A stretch of 64,000 nucleotides of DNA from Bdellovibrionales bacterium (GCA_016713585.1 JADJOV010000008.1:62001-126000); one strand, 5' to 3'. Positions 1 to 9,816 are shown, counted from the stretch's first letter. Notes: generated from the sequence alone by a model not told the origin. A program made the numbers and translations.

Positions 1-1408
1 ATATCGGCGCTCGGTAATAAATCTGTCCATGCGACCCGGTTGTCGCTCAACGTGAAGGAAGCGACGTTGAAAAGCTTCACTCCCAGAGCCGTGAGGGACG
101 GGTTAGGTAATGAATTGAGCTCAATATTTGAATTCTTGATCACTAAATTGCTGACTACATTAGCTCCGCCGCTCCCTGTCGCGATAATTCCACAGCCATT
201 CCCCTGCCATTTCATGTTTTCGATGGTGACAAAATTTACAGGCCTGGACGCAGATTCAATACTAACCCCAACAGTTTGACAATTTTCTGCGGCACCGCCG
301 CCAATAAATGAATTGTCTTTAATCCAGGTAGCGCCGACATCAGCGTCAGTGAGCGCTATTCCGTAGGTTGTCCAACCCGGATTCTGTGGAGAGTTTATTG
401 TAAAATTATTATTGCTTATTTGAATTTCAATGTCGGGTTCCGCGATCAGAGAAGATCTAATTCCGTAGGTTGTCATTGATCCGACCCCTGTCAATGTAAA
501 GGTGTTTCCAGAGATTCGAACTTGTTTGTTGGGACTTGCTGAAACTAAAGTTCCGATCAAGCCGATAAAGGGATCCGAGCCCGCTAGTCCAGTTAAATTC
601 AGATTTGCCAAAACAACTCCCCGGGTGGAAATGTCTCCACCAATAAGGATATTCGGATCCCCGCCGCCCACAGGAAGGAAAGCCGCATTCACGGTGTTGC
701 CACCTGTGTGTCCAATGAGTGCCCGTCCTCCATTTCCAGTTAGGACTATTTGATGCGCCCCTACTGCCTTAGTCACCACCACTCCAACTCCTGGGGCGGT
801 TTGTCCAAGGCAAACCACATTGACAGAAACCGAATAGAGAGAATTTATTTCTAAAAAGCCTGTGTCTGTATTCTGCACATGGTCGCAACTGTATGCCTTA
901 AAAGTGTTTCCATAGATTTCGCTTGGCTTAAACTTATAAGTCCTTGGGCCGGCGGGTAGGCTGATTTGAAAGTAGCGCTCTTGATTATTGATCGCATCAC
1001 TCGCTGTCCAAATATAATTCAAACCTCCGTCAACAATCCCGCTGCAGTTCTCCGGTAAGAATCCAGAGCCATTGGGTGAGCACATCAAGGTGGCACCGCT
1101 CGGAAATTTCAGGGAACTAGTTTTGGGAACTCATGGGATCCAACGATCTTTTTGCCATTCAGAGTGGGAGGCTCTGCATAAAGATAATTTGGATCAACAC
1201 CTGGGCCACCAGCAAGAGGATTGCTCACAGTCATAGGCGTCGATATAGACTCGTGCCCGCTGACAACAGTCAGGTTGACTGTCGCATTCGCTTTGCCAGG
1301 AATAAAACCAATATATTGAGTCATTGAACCTGCACTAAAAGTGACTTGGAAGCGAGTATCCAGCCAGAGTAGCACCACACCCAGAAGTAACCGACGATGG
1401 ATATTCAC
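1..1408 (-). pseudogene. C-terminal part of giant surface lipoprotein, beta-helix-like, frameshifted, runs off window
   Basis: Two minus-strand reading frames meet at about 1109. The upstream one (1109-1408) has a Ser/Thr-rich stretch (VTFSAGSMTQYIGF) and stops with TGA at 1109-1111. From there the other frame is open to position 1 and beyond. That open part (about 365 codons) is rich in Asn, Gly and Ile/Val with repeated N-x-I/V-x-I steps (ISGNTFTLTG, ISNNNFTINS, WIKDNSFIGG), as in right-handed parallel beta-helices. I infer both are the C-terminal continuation of the lipoprotein that begins at 4535, separated by indels. No enzyme function can be assigned. The true C-terminus lies outside the window. 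Confidence 0.55.
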
Positions 1409-2153
1409 GTGTCTGCAAATAGAATTGTTACACTGTCGGACCAGGACTAAAAACCTTGCGGCAGAGCCTGTACCACGCGGGGACCTGCCAGTACTTACGA
1501 CTCCGGCAGGGTGACCAGGGATGACGTAAACAAGACATTCACACGGGACTATAAACCTCCGCCAGTCCCGGTGCTATCAATAAGCCACTGGTTCCTGCCA
1601 TACCAGCTAACGTGGACACAAGGCCGGCAGTGACTTACGGATCGTATGGTTAGAGTATGTCCCACATAGACGTTACACCTATCCACAGTCAATCCTGATG
1701 GATAAGAAAACCTCGCGCTAGTTCCTGTGCTATCTAAGAGCCACTGGTACCCGCCCAACCAGCAAACGTGGACACAAGACCGGCCGGAGGATCTTACGAA
1801 CGGATTAAAGTAAGCCACTACTATCTACCGCGGCCCCCGAATCCGCAGAAAAACCATTGGCATCTACAGCGCCATTAAATCCCGCCTGACCAGCGACCGT
1901 GGTGACAGCACCACCTGTAGTAATTTTACGAATCGTGTGGTTACCGGTATCAGCAACATAGATATTGCATCTTGCAGAAGAACCAGAGACTAACTCCCGA
2001 TTGACCAGCCAATGTGGTCACAACACCAATAATTTTGCGAATCGTGTGGTTTAATCGATCTGCAACGAAAACATTGCCGCTGCTATCGACAGCCAGGCCA
2101 GAGGGTGTAAATCGCAGGGACTGATCCATCCATTGAACCAATGGATCAGCCAT
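1345..2153 (-). repeat. Degenerate NHL-repeat (beta-propeller) coding region
   Basis: Read on the minus strand this stretch encodes four to five NHL-type units in constantly changing frames. Clear pieces are PSGLAVDSSGNVFVAD with NHTIRKI (about 2050-2110), NIYVADTGNHTIRKI followed by VTTVAGQAG (about 1890-1965), and two units containing VSTxAG-AGTSG 156 bp apart (about 1767 and 1611). A weaker fifth unit sits near 1345-1445. NHL repeats form beta-propellers used for binding. Many one-base gaps break the frame inside about 800 bp, so this is either a decayed array or a collapsed tandem repeat with a poor consensus. Confidence 0.65.
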
Positions 2154-2833
2154 GCAAAAAGCGCACCCGCAATACGGCCAGCAATATCTGCCGAAAAAGT
2201 CACCGAAAATGGCGAGGGGGCAGGAACCACAGCACCATCATGATTTAGGAGGCGCAGCTGAATTTGATTGCATTGACCGGGGATGAGATTCCCCATCATC
2301 ATTGGCGTGACCTCAATTGAATTGATAGCGGCCCCTCCTGCCCCAACTGTCACTGTCATCGGTAATGGGTCTGCCTGAGTAGCGCCCGTGGCGGAAACGC
2401 TGACTGTCTTGGATACTGAATCTGAAGCCATATAATAGACAGTCGCCAACCCATTGACTATCGGATTTGGTGTACCTGTTTGAGTTCCGCAAGTCATATT
2501 GGTATAGAAACTCCCTCCTGAGCCGGGAACCATCGTAAAGCCAGAGGCAATTGAGGATGACATTATTCGTGAAGAATAGGTCCCACTTCCTGGCGCGTAA
2601 ATGTATTCCATGTTAAGTGGATAGCAGACCCCAACCGCTATTTTTTGTGGAATATTGAGCCTGAGTTTGCCATTTTCTACAAATATGGGCTGACTTGTGC
2701 CATAGCTAATCGAGGCATCCGGCAAAGTCACAGATAGAGAAGCTGATGTCACAAGTGAAGTCGCTTTGAAAAAAGCGGAGCGGAGGTCGATGCCAAGTGT
2801 GGAATACTGGTCGTCGTGATAGGAGTTACACAA
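2051..2833 (-). CDS. Frame segment of giant lipoprotein: two-cysteine beta modules
   Basis: This open segment continues the protein of 2749-3264 in another frame. It carries beta-rich modules that start with a Cys-x-x-x motif (CYPLNMEY, CNQIQLRL) and have a second Cys after an aromatic-rich strand (SFYTNMTCG). The same module occurs in the large lipoprotein at 48860-52479. The switch from the upstream segment fits loss of one T in a six-T run (AAAAAA on the plus strand at 2769-2774), which would restore a continuous Ser/Thr-rich protein. After about 2150 the frame fails again at the start of the NHL region. The product is probably exported as part of the lipoprotein. Confidence 0.5.
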   Translation of the reverse strand: MCNSYHDDQYSTLGIDLRSAFFKATSLVTSASLSVTLPDASISYGTSQPIFVENGKLRLNIPQKIAVGVCYPLNMEYIYAPGSGTYSSRIMSSSIASGFTMVPGSGGSFYTNMTCGTQTGTPNPIVNGLATVYYMASDSVSKTVSVSATGATQADPLPMTVTVGAGGAAINSIEVTPMMMGNLIPGQCNQIQLRLLNHDGAVVPAPSPFSVTFSADIAGRIAGALFAWLIHWFNGWISPCDLHPLAWLSIAAAMFSLQID

Positions 2834-3264
2834 CTGCCAGTTGTGTAAAAGCTTCCGAAAGAGGATGAAAGTCCAGAGAGGCTGAGCCCACCAACTGTCG
2901 GATAGGGGTAGGGCATTCCGTTTTGATAAAGTCGAGCCGTCACCTGATGGCAGATATCTTTGGTTAGAAGTGTCGCTCCAGGAGGCGAATTGAGAAAACC
3001 AGAATTATCGAATTCGAACCGTAAATAAGGAGTCGTGCTACCAGAGCCAGCACCTCCCCCTGGACTCATATTCTTAAAATAGCTAGGACTCATCCAAAAA
3101 CCAGAATCACTCACCATGCTATTTTTTCTAGAGCAAACAGCCACGAGAGTTCCTGCAGTCGCTTCCTCTGGGGTCAAATTGAGATTGATAGTGACGGCGT
3201 CGCCTGTGACGGTACCCATTCCCGCGGGGGCGAAACCGAGCTGCCCCCTGCAATAGCCCCACAT
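2749..3264 (-). CDS. Frame segment of giant lipoprotein: middle region
   Basis: This is the continuation of the 4535-start lipoprotein after a frameshift. The upstream frame runs into nonsense after FAPCGAIAGG, while this frame continues naturally with QLGFAPAGMGTVTGDAV. Adding one base to the five-G run (CCCCC at 3244-3248 on the plus strand) joins the two. The segment contains a module with CHQVTARLY and a second Cys in SFYTTGSC, matching the two-cysteine modules seen elsewhere in the window. It is not a gene of its own; I see no separate start or ribosome-binding site. Confidence 0.5.
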   Translation of the reverse strand: MWGYCRGQLGFAPAGMGTVTGDAVTINLNLTPEEATAGTLVAVCSRKNSMVSDSGFWMSPSYFKNMSPGGGAGSGSTTPYLRFEFDNSGFLNSPPGATLLTKDICHQVTARLYQNGMPYPYPTVGGLSLSGLSSSFGSFYTTGSCVTPITTTSIPHLASTSAPLFSKRLHL

Positions 3265-4535
3265 GGGGCAAAATTAGTTCGTGGCTGCTCAAGGGCAGAC
3301 TTTTTGAAAACGATATAGTCATCAACGTAGGCAGAAACTCCGGGAAGAAGAGTCCCGTTCATTGTTCTGCCCGCGGCAGAGTTGCTAATCGTTAGGAAAT
3401 TACCATCGCTACTCAAAACAAATGAATGACGAAATCCAGCGGCGTTATCATTGCCGTTTCCATCAATAAGGTTAGCAGAAAAATTCAAAATGGACTTGAA
3501 CTTCTCGGCCGCTATGGACGTCGCATCAAGGCATGCGGATCCAGCTGATCCAAAGGCAACTCCGCCTTGAACATAAAACGAACTCAATGTGCCATTGAAA
3601 AGATCAGTTGGGGGAGCTGCATTTGTGCGAGACAGCAGAGTGCTCGAGCTATTTCCTGTCGCCACTCGAGTCAAGGCAGAAGGGGTCGGAGTATCGCAAA
3701 CAACCTTCCCACTCAGAGCTGTCGAGTTTCCAAACCATCCATAGACAAATACCTGTGGATTCTCAGGGCGCCAGCTGGCTGGGCCTGACCAGGATCTGTT
3801 CGTCTGATGAGAGGGGACTGAGACTCTCAGCACGGATGATTTGGCCGAAAATGCAGCTGAATTTAGATCGACAGGTCCATCCCATAGAAGAGTTCCATCG
3901 GGAAGGCGATAGGAAAAGGAAACATTGGACAACATAAAAAACGAAAACCAGCCATTGATCATCGAAGCTCGATCGATAATCATTGAGGGTTTCCCAGGTG
4001 CTGTGTAAAGAATGTCCACCTTTCCTGTTGGACCCCCGGCAGTAGAATTGAAATATCTGCCCATCACCTGGCCATCGACAATCTGCGTGCTGGTGCCGAG
4101 GGCTGTCACATCGATGTCTATTATCTCAGAAGGAAGATTGAGATTTCTATTTGTATCGCCATAAAAGAATTGCATGCTTCCTTCTGTTGAAGAATCTTTA
4201 TAGACCACGAGGACTTGAATCAAGCGATTACTGCCTTGGGGAACCTCAAGATTGAAAGTGGTTGGAGCCACTGGGGCTGTCCCGTTGACGATTTTACCTT
4301 CGTCACCATCCCAATTAAACAATATCGGTTGATATATGCCATCTCCACTTATATTAATACTAACGTGAGCTATTTCGTCAAAAGTCTGACTGCCCCATCT
4401 TTGAGATCCCATGGTGGTCGGAAGAGCCAGTGAGAGCTTACTCGTTGTCTGAGAAGGTCTCGTGCATCCTAAAAACGAGGCCAAAACAAGTAAGGAGACA
4501 GAAAAACTTGTTGAAATCCGCATAATATTCTTCAT
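3174..4535 (-). CDS. Giant surface lipoprotein, N-terminal part (frameshifted downstream)
   Basis: The start is the ATG at 4535, preceded by GAGG eight bases upstream, and gives a lipoprotein signal peptide with lipobox LASFLGC. The next about 270 residues parallel the N-terminus of the protein at 48860-52479: S-LSLALP against VSLAVP, the FFYGDT / FYYGDT motif, GRYFNSTAGGPTGKV against GRYLTSADAGPTGEV, INGWFSFF against YNGWFNFF, and LPDGTLLW against LADGTLLW. The two are therefore paralogues. The mature protein should be anchored in the outer membrane through Cys. The reading frame is lost near 3244-3248. The function is unknown; large multi-module lipoproteins of this kind are commonly adhesins or binding proteins. 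Confidence 0.7.
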   Translation of the reverse strand: MKNIMRISTSFSVSLLVLASFLGCTRPSQTTSKLSLALPTTMGSQRWGSQTFDEIAHVSINISGDGIYQPILFNWDGDEGKIVNGTAPVAPTTFNLEVPQGSNRLIQVLVVYKDSSTEGSMQFFYGDTNRNLNLPSEIIDIDVTALGTSTQIVDGQVMGRYFNSTAGGPTGKVDILYTAPGKPSMIIDRASMINGWFSFFMLSNVSFSYRLPDGTLLWDGPVDLNSAAFSAKSSVLRVSVPSHQTNRSWSGPASWRPENPQVFVYGWFGNSTALSGKVVCDTPTPSALTRVATGNSSSTLLSRTNAAPPTDLFNGTLSSFYVQGGVAFGSAGSACLDATSIAAEKFKSILNFSANLIDGNGNDNAAGFRHSFVLSSDGNFLTISNSAAGRTMNGTLLPGVSAYVDDYIVFKKSALEQPRTNFAPCGAIAGGSSVSPPREWVPSQATPSLSISI

Positions 4536-4701
4536 TGAATACACCTCGCCAATGTTCAGCACCTCTTTCGGCATCCTGGGCAAAAGTCTTGAGGAGTATT
4601 TTGAAAACACTATGGTTGTTTATGATACACTTTTCTTGATCGCTGCTGATATTTGGTCCCGCCCTGAGAATCAGGAAAATACAATGATGTTAACTATTGC
4701 A

Positions 4702-6351
4702 TTAGGCACTTAAAGGGATTTTCAATAAAAAACTCGTGTTTTTTGTATTGCTAGCGTCGTATTCCAATGAGCCTTTTTGAAGAACCATCAAATTCTGCGA
4801 GACGCTCAACCCTAAACCCGTCCCCACACCGACCGGTTTAGTCGTAAAAAAAGGTTCAAAAAGTTTTTTGCGCACTTCAATTGGAATTCCAGGCCCACTG
4901 TCAATCACGCTGAGTATGACAAATCCTCGCTCGACCCGACTCTCAACACGAATCCATTGTTCTTCAAGTTTCCTGATTTCATGAATCGAATTGACAATGA
5001 GATTAATTAGAACCTGACCCAGTTCAACGTAACCACACAGAATCTTGACATCAGGCACCTGGTGACTCTCGGTCAGAGTCACTTTGCCATCGGCAATTTG
5101 ACACTCAATCATCGTTCTCACGGATTGCATCACTTCGCTCAAGGGATAGGATCTTACCCCTTCAATTCCCCCCGTACGAGAGAGCCTCCGCATTGCTTCA
5201 ATGATTAGCTTGATTCGCTTTGCCATGGCAGAAATTGAATGGACTACTTTATGAACCGCAGCCTGATCTGCTTTGTTCATATCCAGAAGTGCCTTGAGAT
5301 AGTCGGTTTGGCTGACAATTACGGCCAAAGGATTATTGATTTCGTGAGCAGTGCCTCCGGCCATGCGTCCTAAGCTAGAAAGTTTTTCTAGCTGAATAAG
5401 CTCGAGCTGTTGCCGCTCAATTAAACTATCTTTCTTTTTTTGTTCTGTGATGTCGATACTAAAAGCACTGTATTCCCGCAACCCCTGAAAGTCATATTTT
5501 TGCAGAAATGACATGTAGGTTTGGCCAGTCTCTGCATTTTCATAGGTAAAGGTCAGTTGATTGGCCTCAGATTTTTCAAATTCGAACATTGTTTCTATAA
5601 ACAAATTTCGAACTCCTTGAAATCCTAAATGTTTCCCTACGACTTCTTTGCTCTCTAAATTAAACAGTTTCGTAAAAAAATGGTTCACGCTTTTATAGTG
5701 CAGTCCGCGATCAAACCACGATATAACTCCGGGAGCCGAATCAATAAAAAGTTGAAGTCGTCGCCGTTCATTTTCTGCTTCTGAGCGCAGAGAGGACTCA
5801 TCGCGAAGCAAAATGTGATATTTTTGCGCCTGCTTCATCATATACAATAAATATACAATAAAACAAATTGAAACAAATTTTAGCTCAGATGAGGACTCAA
5901 AAATCATTAACATTGCGATAGGCAAACAAAGAAGTGCTAGTTGAAAAAGCGCAAGGCGTAAATGGAAACCCATGGATGACATTATCGCAGAGCTCACCGA
6001 GGCAATAATGAGGACAGAAAGAATAAACCCAAAATCTCCGATGCCATAATAGACGTAAAGCGTTCGAGGAATAAGTCCAATCAAGAGACTTGTCACACTG
6101 ACTGTGACGGTAAAGTACCAAAACCATACCCTGGGCTTTTTGAGAAAAAAAGAATCAAATCCGGAGCAGAGCCAAAATCTAACCGCTGCCAAGAGAAAGA
6201 CGGTCCCACCGGTCAGAAAAAACATAGTCGAATGCTCTGTCATGATGCGCTCGTGAAAAAGAAAACCTAAGGGCAAGAGCAAGTACAAAAAAGAGCCGAT
6301 CCGGGCATCGTTTCGCAGCCTCGACAATACAAGCAATTCACTCGATGTCAT
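4702..6351 (-). CDS. Membrane sensor histidine kinase (PAS-HisKA-HATPase)
   Basis: The 549-residue protein has about six hydrophobic segments in its first 180 residues, then a PAS-like domain (about 200-310, opening with LFIDSAPGVISWFD), a short coiled linker, a HisKA dimerisation helix with the phosphoacceptor motif GGTAHEINNPLAVIV (His near 336), and a HATPase_c domain. The ATP-binding boxes are clear: N box (LINLIVNSIHEI), G1 (DSGPGI), F box (FEPFFTTK) and G2 (GVGTGLGLSV). Its start overlaps the end of the response-regulator gene by four bases (ATGA), so the two are translationally coupled and probably form a cognate two-component system. The signal sensed cannot be read from the sequence. 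Confidence 0.92.
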   Translation of the reverse strand: MTSSELLVLSRLRNDARIGSFLYLLLPLGFLFHERIMTEHSTMFFLTGGTVFLLAAVRFWLCSGFDSFFLKKPRVWFWYFTVTVSVTSLLIGLIPRTLYVYYGIGDFGFILSVLIIASVSSAIMSSMGFHLRLALFQLALLCLPIAMLMIFESSSELKFVSICFIVYLLYMMKQAQKYHILLRDESSLRSEAENERRRLQLFIDSAPGVISWFDRGLHYKSVNHFFTKLFNLESKEVVGKHLGFQGVRNLFIETMFEFEKSEANQLTFTYENAETGQTYMSFLQKYDFQGLREYSAFSIDITEQKKKDSLIERQQLELIQLEKLSSLGRMAGGTAHEINNPLAVIVSQTDYLKALLDMNKADQAAVHKVVHSISAMAKRIKLIIEAMRRLSRTGGIEGVRSYPLSEVMQSVRTMIECQIADGKVTLTESHQVPDVKILCGYVELGQVLINLIVNSIHEIRKLEEQWIRVESRVERGFVILSVIDSGPGIPIEVRKKLFEPFFTTKPVGVGTGLGLSVSQNLMVLQKGSLEYDASNTKNTSFLLKIPLSA

Positions 6352-7247
6352 TTTTGAAGTCCGGGGAAACGATTAAGCACGATTGTAATCCAAAACTCAC
6401 CAACCGAAGATGCGAATGTGAGCAACATGGTCTTAGGGTATCCTGAACCTGGCAAACTGTGTTTATCAGATTTAATGATTGAAGGAACTGTCCGTTTGAT
6501 ACTCAACTTTTGTTTAGCTAACGAGGCCGTCACCTTGCTCAAGATTCGATTCAGAAGCTCCCCAATCGCATCTTTGTCTTTCTCAGTAAATTTGGCCCCT
6601 GGCTCGGCTTTTTTCCCTATAAGTGAGGGCAACACCTTGACGTAGGTAGCTTCCGAAAAGCTAAGACTGATGCTCCCATGAAATTTATCACTTATTATAG
6701 CGATCACACCGGAAAGATCGGCCTTTAGATCACCGGCCTTAGTCAGAAGGTTGAGCGGCGAAGGTTGCAGATCTTTGACTTCGGCCACCTCCGAGAGCGT
6801 TCTCACGACAGCGTCGATAAATACATTAAGGAAATCCACATTGATCTTTTGTATAGACGATTCACCTGATGTGTTTAATCCCAATTCAGTAATAATCCTG
6901 GATATGGACTCAACGTCGACTGGCTTTGGAAGAATCTTAACATCCGGAACCTGAAATGCGTTGATTTCAGCGGCGGCTTCCTCTTGATATCCCGAAATTA
7001 CTATGATTGGCACTTCTGAATTGACAGAATTAGATCTCAGGGAATGTATCAGTTGACCACCAGAAAGTTTTGGCATCCGAAAATCGGTGATAATTACATC
7101 AAATTTGGCATTGTGGGATTTCTGATAGGCTTCCTTTCCATCAAAGGCAAGTGTTGTCCTGAATCCCTTCAGGTTGAGATAGTCACCAATGACTCCGGCG
7201 AGATCTCTTTCATCGTCAACAACAAGAACACTTTTTGGTACAGCCAT
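6348..7247 (-). CDS. Response regulator with CheX-like C-terminal domain
   Basis: Residues 1-125 are a receiver domain with the acidic pocket VVDDERD, the phosphorylation-site motif IITDFRMP (Asp near 55), the conserved Ser/Thr segment (IVISG) and the Lys motif LPKPVD. Residues 140-299 resemble the CheX/CheC-type phosphatase fold: NVDFLNVFIDAVVRTL at the start and a later E-x-x-N helix (AIGELLNRILSKV). In chemotaxis CheX dephosphorylates CheY-P, so this protein may act as a self-contained phosphorelay switch rather than a DNA-binding regulator; no DNA-binding domain is present. It is the first gene of the pair with the histidine kinase downstream. Confidence 0.85.
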   Translation of the reverse strand: MAVPKSVLVVDDERDLAGVIGDYLNLKGFRTTLAFDGKEAYQKSHNAKFDVIITDFRMPKLSGGQLIHSLRSNSVNSEVPIIVISGYQEEAAAEINAFQVPDVKILPKPVDVESISRIITELGLNTSGESSIQKINVDFLNVFIDAVVRTLSEVAEVKDLQPSPLNLLTKAGDLKADLSGVIAIISDKFHGSISLSFSEATYVKVLPSLIGKKAEPGAKFTEKDKDAIGELLNRILSKVTASLAKQKLSIKRTVPSIIKSDKHSLPGSGYPKTMLLTFASSVGEFWITIVLNRFPGLQK

Positions 7248-7451
7248 AGAAGTTCAATTCCTCTCAGAAAATAGCAGAGACTTCTATGGTATCGGCGATT
7301 CTTTGCAGAATTTTATACCTCAATCAAAAGTTGCCTAAAACATTCTACTCTTGAGCTCGGCCAGTCTTTAATTCTCTTTCAGGCTTCCCCAAGGGACAGA
7401 TCGCGCCCTAAGGGTCCTGTCTCATCTTGAGAACATGACGGAATTATCTAA

Positions 7452-8369
7452 CTAGAACTCCCAACCCCATATAAAATTCAAAGAGGTCATTTGTTTTTTC
7501 TCCCAGTAGTATTTTATCGCAATTCGGGGAGAGGTCATGCCTACCCGAAAGGCAATTCCCAAATCAAAAAGGGCCCCGATTGACATATCTTCGGCTGCAT
7601 AGGCGAGCGTTTTTGTGCCCTCGGTGAGGGAGACATTGAAATGAGAATAGGTGAAAGAGGGTCCAAAACCGTAATACAAATAATAACTCCGAGATTGGGG
7701 AAGAACCGTTTGAAACATAAAATTCATTTTAAAGATCCAGCCGCTGGCGGAGTTTCCGGTTGCTTGTTGATAATATTTGGGGGGAGCCACTGCGACTGAG
7801 AGATTTGCATCGGTAAACATTTCTCCAGAAAACATGGTATTGTTTCCTGACCAGTTGATCCCAAAGAAAGTCAACGTTTCAGTCCGAGTAGCTCCCATCG
7901 TATCTTCAACCCAATTCAAGGCTTCGATCGCAGGACCACGAAATCTTTGAGCGGCGAATGGCTTCTGATGAGTTGGAGGCTTTTGCTTCGTCGGTCGCCT
8001 GGCGACTTTCCCCGAAGGCCCCACTCCCCCATCTGGCTTTGCTCCCATCCGAGAGTTGCCAGCAGCCACTGGCTGAATATCGGCATCCGAAATCCAGCCC
8101 AGTACTCCTGGCTTGATTCTAATCCTGTAAAACGGTCCGTTCGGCGTCAGAGAAATCTCAAAGGTTTGACCTTTTTTAACCTGCCCAATCACCTGCGAAT
8201 CAAAATCACTATCTTTGTAGATCTGAACATCATCCCCAGTCACCATGCCGCGTTGTGAAGTCGGAACCTTCTGCATTGTTTTTGCCTCGGCAAAGTTAGC
8301 CGAAGACAAAAACAAAAACCAAAAGACACTCCAAATAAGGAGCCCCCCTACCCAAAGCGAATTTGCCAA
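7452..8369 (-). CDS. Exported SH3b-domain protein with C-terminal barrel-like region
   Basis: The 305-residue product has an N-terminal signal sequence (hydrophobic WVGGLLIWSVFWFLFLSSA, cleaved near AEA). It is followed by a bacterial SH3-like domain (about 42-100: VQIYKDSDFDSQVIGQVKKG and GWISDADIQ), a basic Pro/Lys linker (about 105-145), and a C-terminal part with alternating hydrophobic beta strands ending in aromatic W-E-F, typical of outer-membrane barrels. SH3b domains often bind peptidoglycan, so the protein may connect the cell wall and outer membrane. The gene overlaps the end of the upstream glycosyltransferase gene by 22 bases, suggesting one operon. Confidence 0.75.
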   Translation of the reverse strand: MANSLWVGGLLIWSVFWFLFLSSANFAEAKTMQKVPTSQRGMVTGDDVQIYKDSDFDSQVIGQVKKGQTFEISLTPNGPFYRIRIKPGVLGWISDADIQPVAAGNSRMGAKPDGGVGPSGKVARRPTKQKPPTHQKPFAAQRFRGPAIEALNWVEDTMGATRTETLTFFGINWSGNNTMFSGEMFTDANLSVAVAPPKYYQQATGNSASGWIFKMNFMFQTVLPQSRSYYLYYGFGPSFTYSHFNVSLTEGTKTLAYAAEDMSIGALFDLGIAFRVGMTSPRIAIKYYWEKKQMTSLNFIWGWEF

Positions 8370-9046
8370 ACCTTATAAAAGGCTTCCAAGACGATTTTAA
8401 GGGACATCTTACTTTGCCCCACTCGCCGATCTTCAAATGTAATAGGTGATTCAACTCCACGAAATCCATTCCTCAGAGCTTTATATTTAAGTTCTATTTG
8501 AAAACTATATCCATTGGACGTAATTGAATCGAGTCCAATTTTCTCGAGGACAGCTTTTTTCCATGCATTAAATCCACCGGTCCAATCCTGCAAGGGATAG
8601 CCCAGTATTATCCGCGAATATAGCCCCCCACCTCTCGAAATTAATTTTCGCAATATTCCCCAATTGACGGTGGACCCGCCGTGAACATACCTGGACCCAA
8701 CGACAAAGTCGCTGGTTGTGATTTTCTGAAGCATAATTGTTAAATCAATAGGGCGATGAGAAAAATCCGCATCCATTTCAACAATAACGTCATAGTCCCG
8801 TGAAAGTGCCCACTTGAAACCAGCCAAATAGGCCTTCCCAAGACCTTCTTTTCCGTCCCTTGATAGCAAATGAACTTGATTTTGATAGGTTTCCTGGAGC
8901 TTTCGAACTTCAGCTCCAGTTTGATCCGGCGAGTTATCGTCCACAACCAGAACCTCGACCTGAGGATTCTCCCTCAAAACAGCCGGTACGATTTTCTGGA
9001 TGTTTTCTTTTTCATTATAGGTAGGAATAATTACAAGGGTTTTCAT
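8348..9046 (-). CDS. Polyprenyl-phosphate mannosyltransferase-like GT2 enzyme (DPM1 type)
   Basis: This is a 232-residue family 2 glycosyltransferase of the soluble dolichol-phosphate-mannose-synthase type. The N-terminus LVIIPTYNEKENI and the metal/nucleotide motif VVDDNSPDQTG are diagnostic. DADFSHRP is the DxD-like catalytic loop, and GSRYVHGGSTVNWGILRK and GGFNAWKK are conserved in this group. It should transfer a sugar, usually mannose from GDP-mannose, to a polyprenyl phosphate on the cytoplasmic face of the inner membrane. No transmembrane extension is present. The sugar actually used cannot be decided from sequence. Confidence 0.88.
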   Translation of the reverse strand: MKTLVIIPTYNEKENIQKIVPAVLRENPQVEVLVVDDNSPDQTGAEVRKLQETYQNQVHLLSRDGKEGLGKAYLAGFKWALSRDYDVIVEMDADFSHRPIDLTIMLQKITTSDFVVGSRYVHGGSTVNWGILRKLISRGGGLYSRIILGYPLQDWTGGFNAWKKAVLEKIGLDSITSNGYSFQIELKYKALRNGFRGVESPITFEDRRVGQSKMSLKIVLEAFYKVWQIRFG

Positions 9047-9108
9047 CGCTCCAGAACCTACCCTGAGTTCCCTAAATCATCAAACATATTATAGTCGGAA
9101 GCTATCTC

Positions 9109-9640
9109 TCAATCTTCTTCTTGGGAATCCTCGTCCATGTCTATCATCACGACCTTTTGATCGTCATCAACGAGCACAAGATATTGAGTTAGCTCTTTAT
9201 ACCCTTGAAAACTGAACCAAAAAGCTTGAGTAATCTTGCCTTTTTTAACAAGTTTCATCATCACATCCTCAACCTTTGAAAAGGTATTCTTGGTTTTTTG
9301 ATTCAACATCTTCGAAAAATCTTCAATAGCACACGGCCCCTCACCCAAATTAGTAAATGACTTCTGACTCTCAGATTCAAAAAATTTGTTCAAGAACTTC
9401 CTGTGCAGACACTTTGCTGGAGCTCACTGCATGAACTTTATCATCCTCTGCAGCTAACGGATGATTTCTAAGTTCTAGATAATACAAGTCAGGAGCCTGA
9501 GACTTACTAATTTCGACACGGCTCATACTTGGCTCGAGCGCCTTTCTCACGGCAGTCGGCTTCGCCTGAACCGAAGATCCCACAAACAACGCAACAACAA
9601 ACGACATGATTATATTTTTGGACTCAAAAACTCTTCCCAT
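9109..9640 (-). CDS. Small secreted protein of unknown function, one apparent frameshift
   Basis: Two overlapping frames (9377-9640 and 9109-9393) join into one protein of about 175 residues if one T is removed from the six-T run at about 9383-9388: the first frame ends EVLEQIF and the second continues ESESQKSFTNLGEG. The N-terminus has a signal peptide (IIMSFVVALFVGSSVQA, cleavage after AQA/VQA). The C-terminal half is charged, with a helix-rich middle and an acidic tail (MDMDEDSQEED type). I recognise no family. The alternative is two overlapping genes, but the second has no ribosome-binding site and only a TTG start. Confidence 0.5.
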
Positions 9641-9816
9641 ACTGCTTTCTCCTTGATTAAATTTAAGACCTTTGAAGCCTATCCCTTTTTCGAAATAAAT
9701 TACGATACCCTATACACCAAGAATAGAGACGTCGAAACAAGAGACTTCGATCCTTGAATTAAATCCCTCCCAAAGACCTTTCTCGTCAGGCCGTTTGGAG
9801 CAGACCTTCCCCGCAC

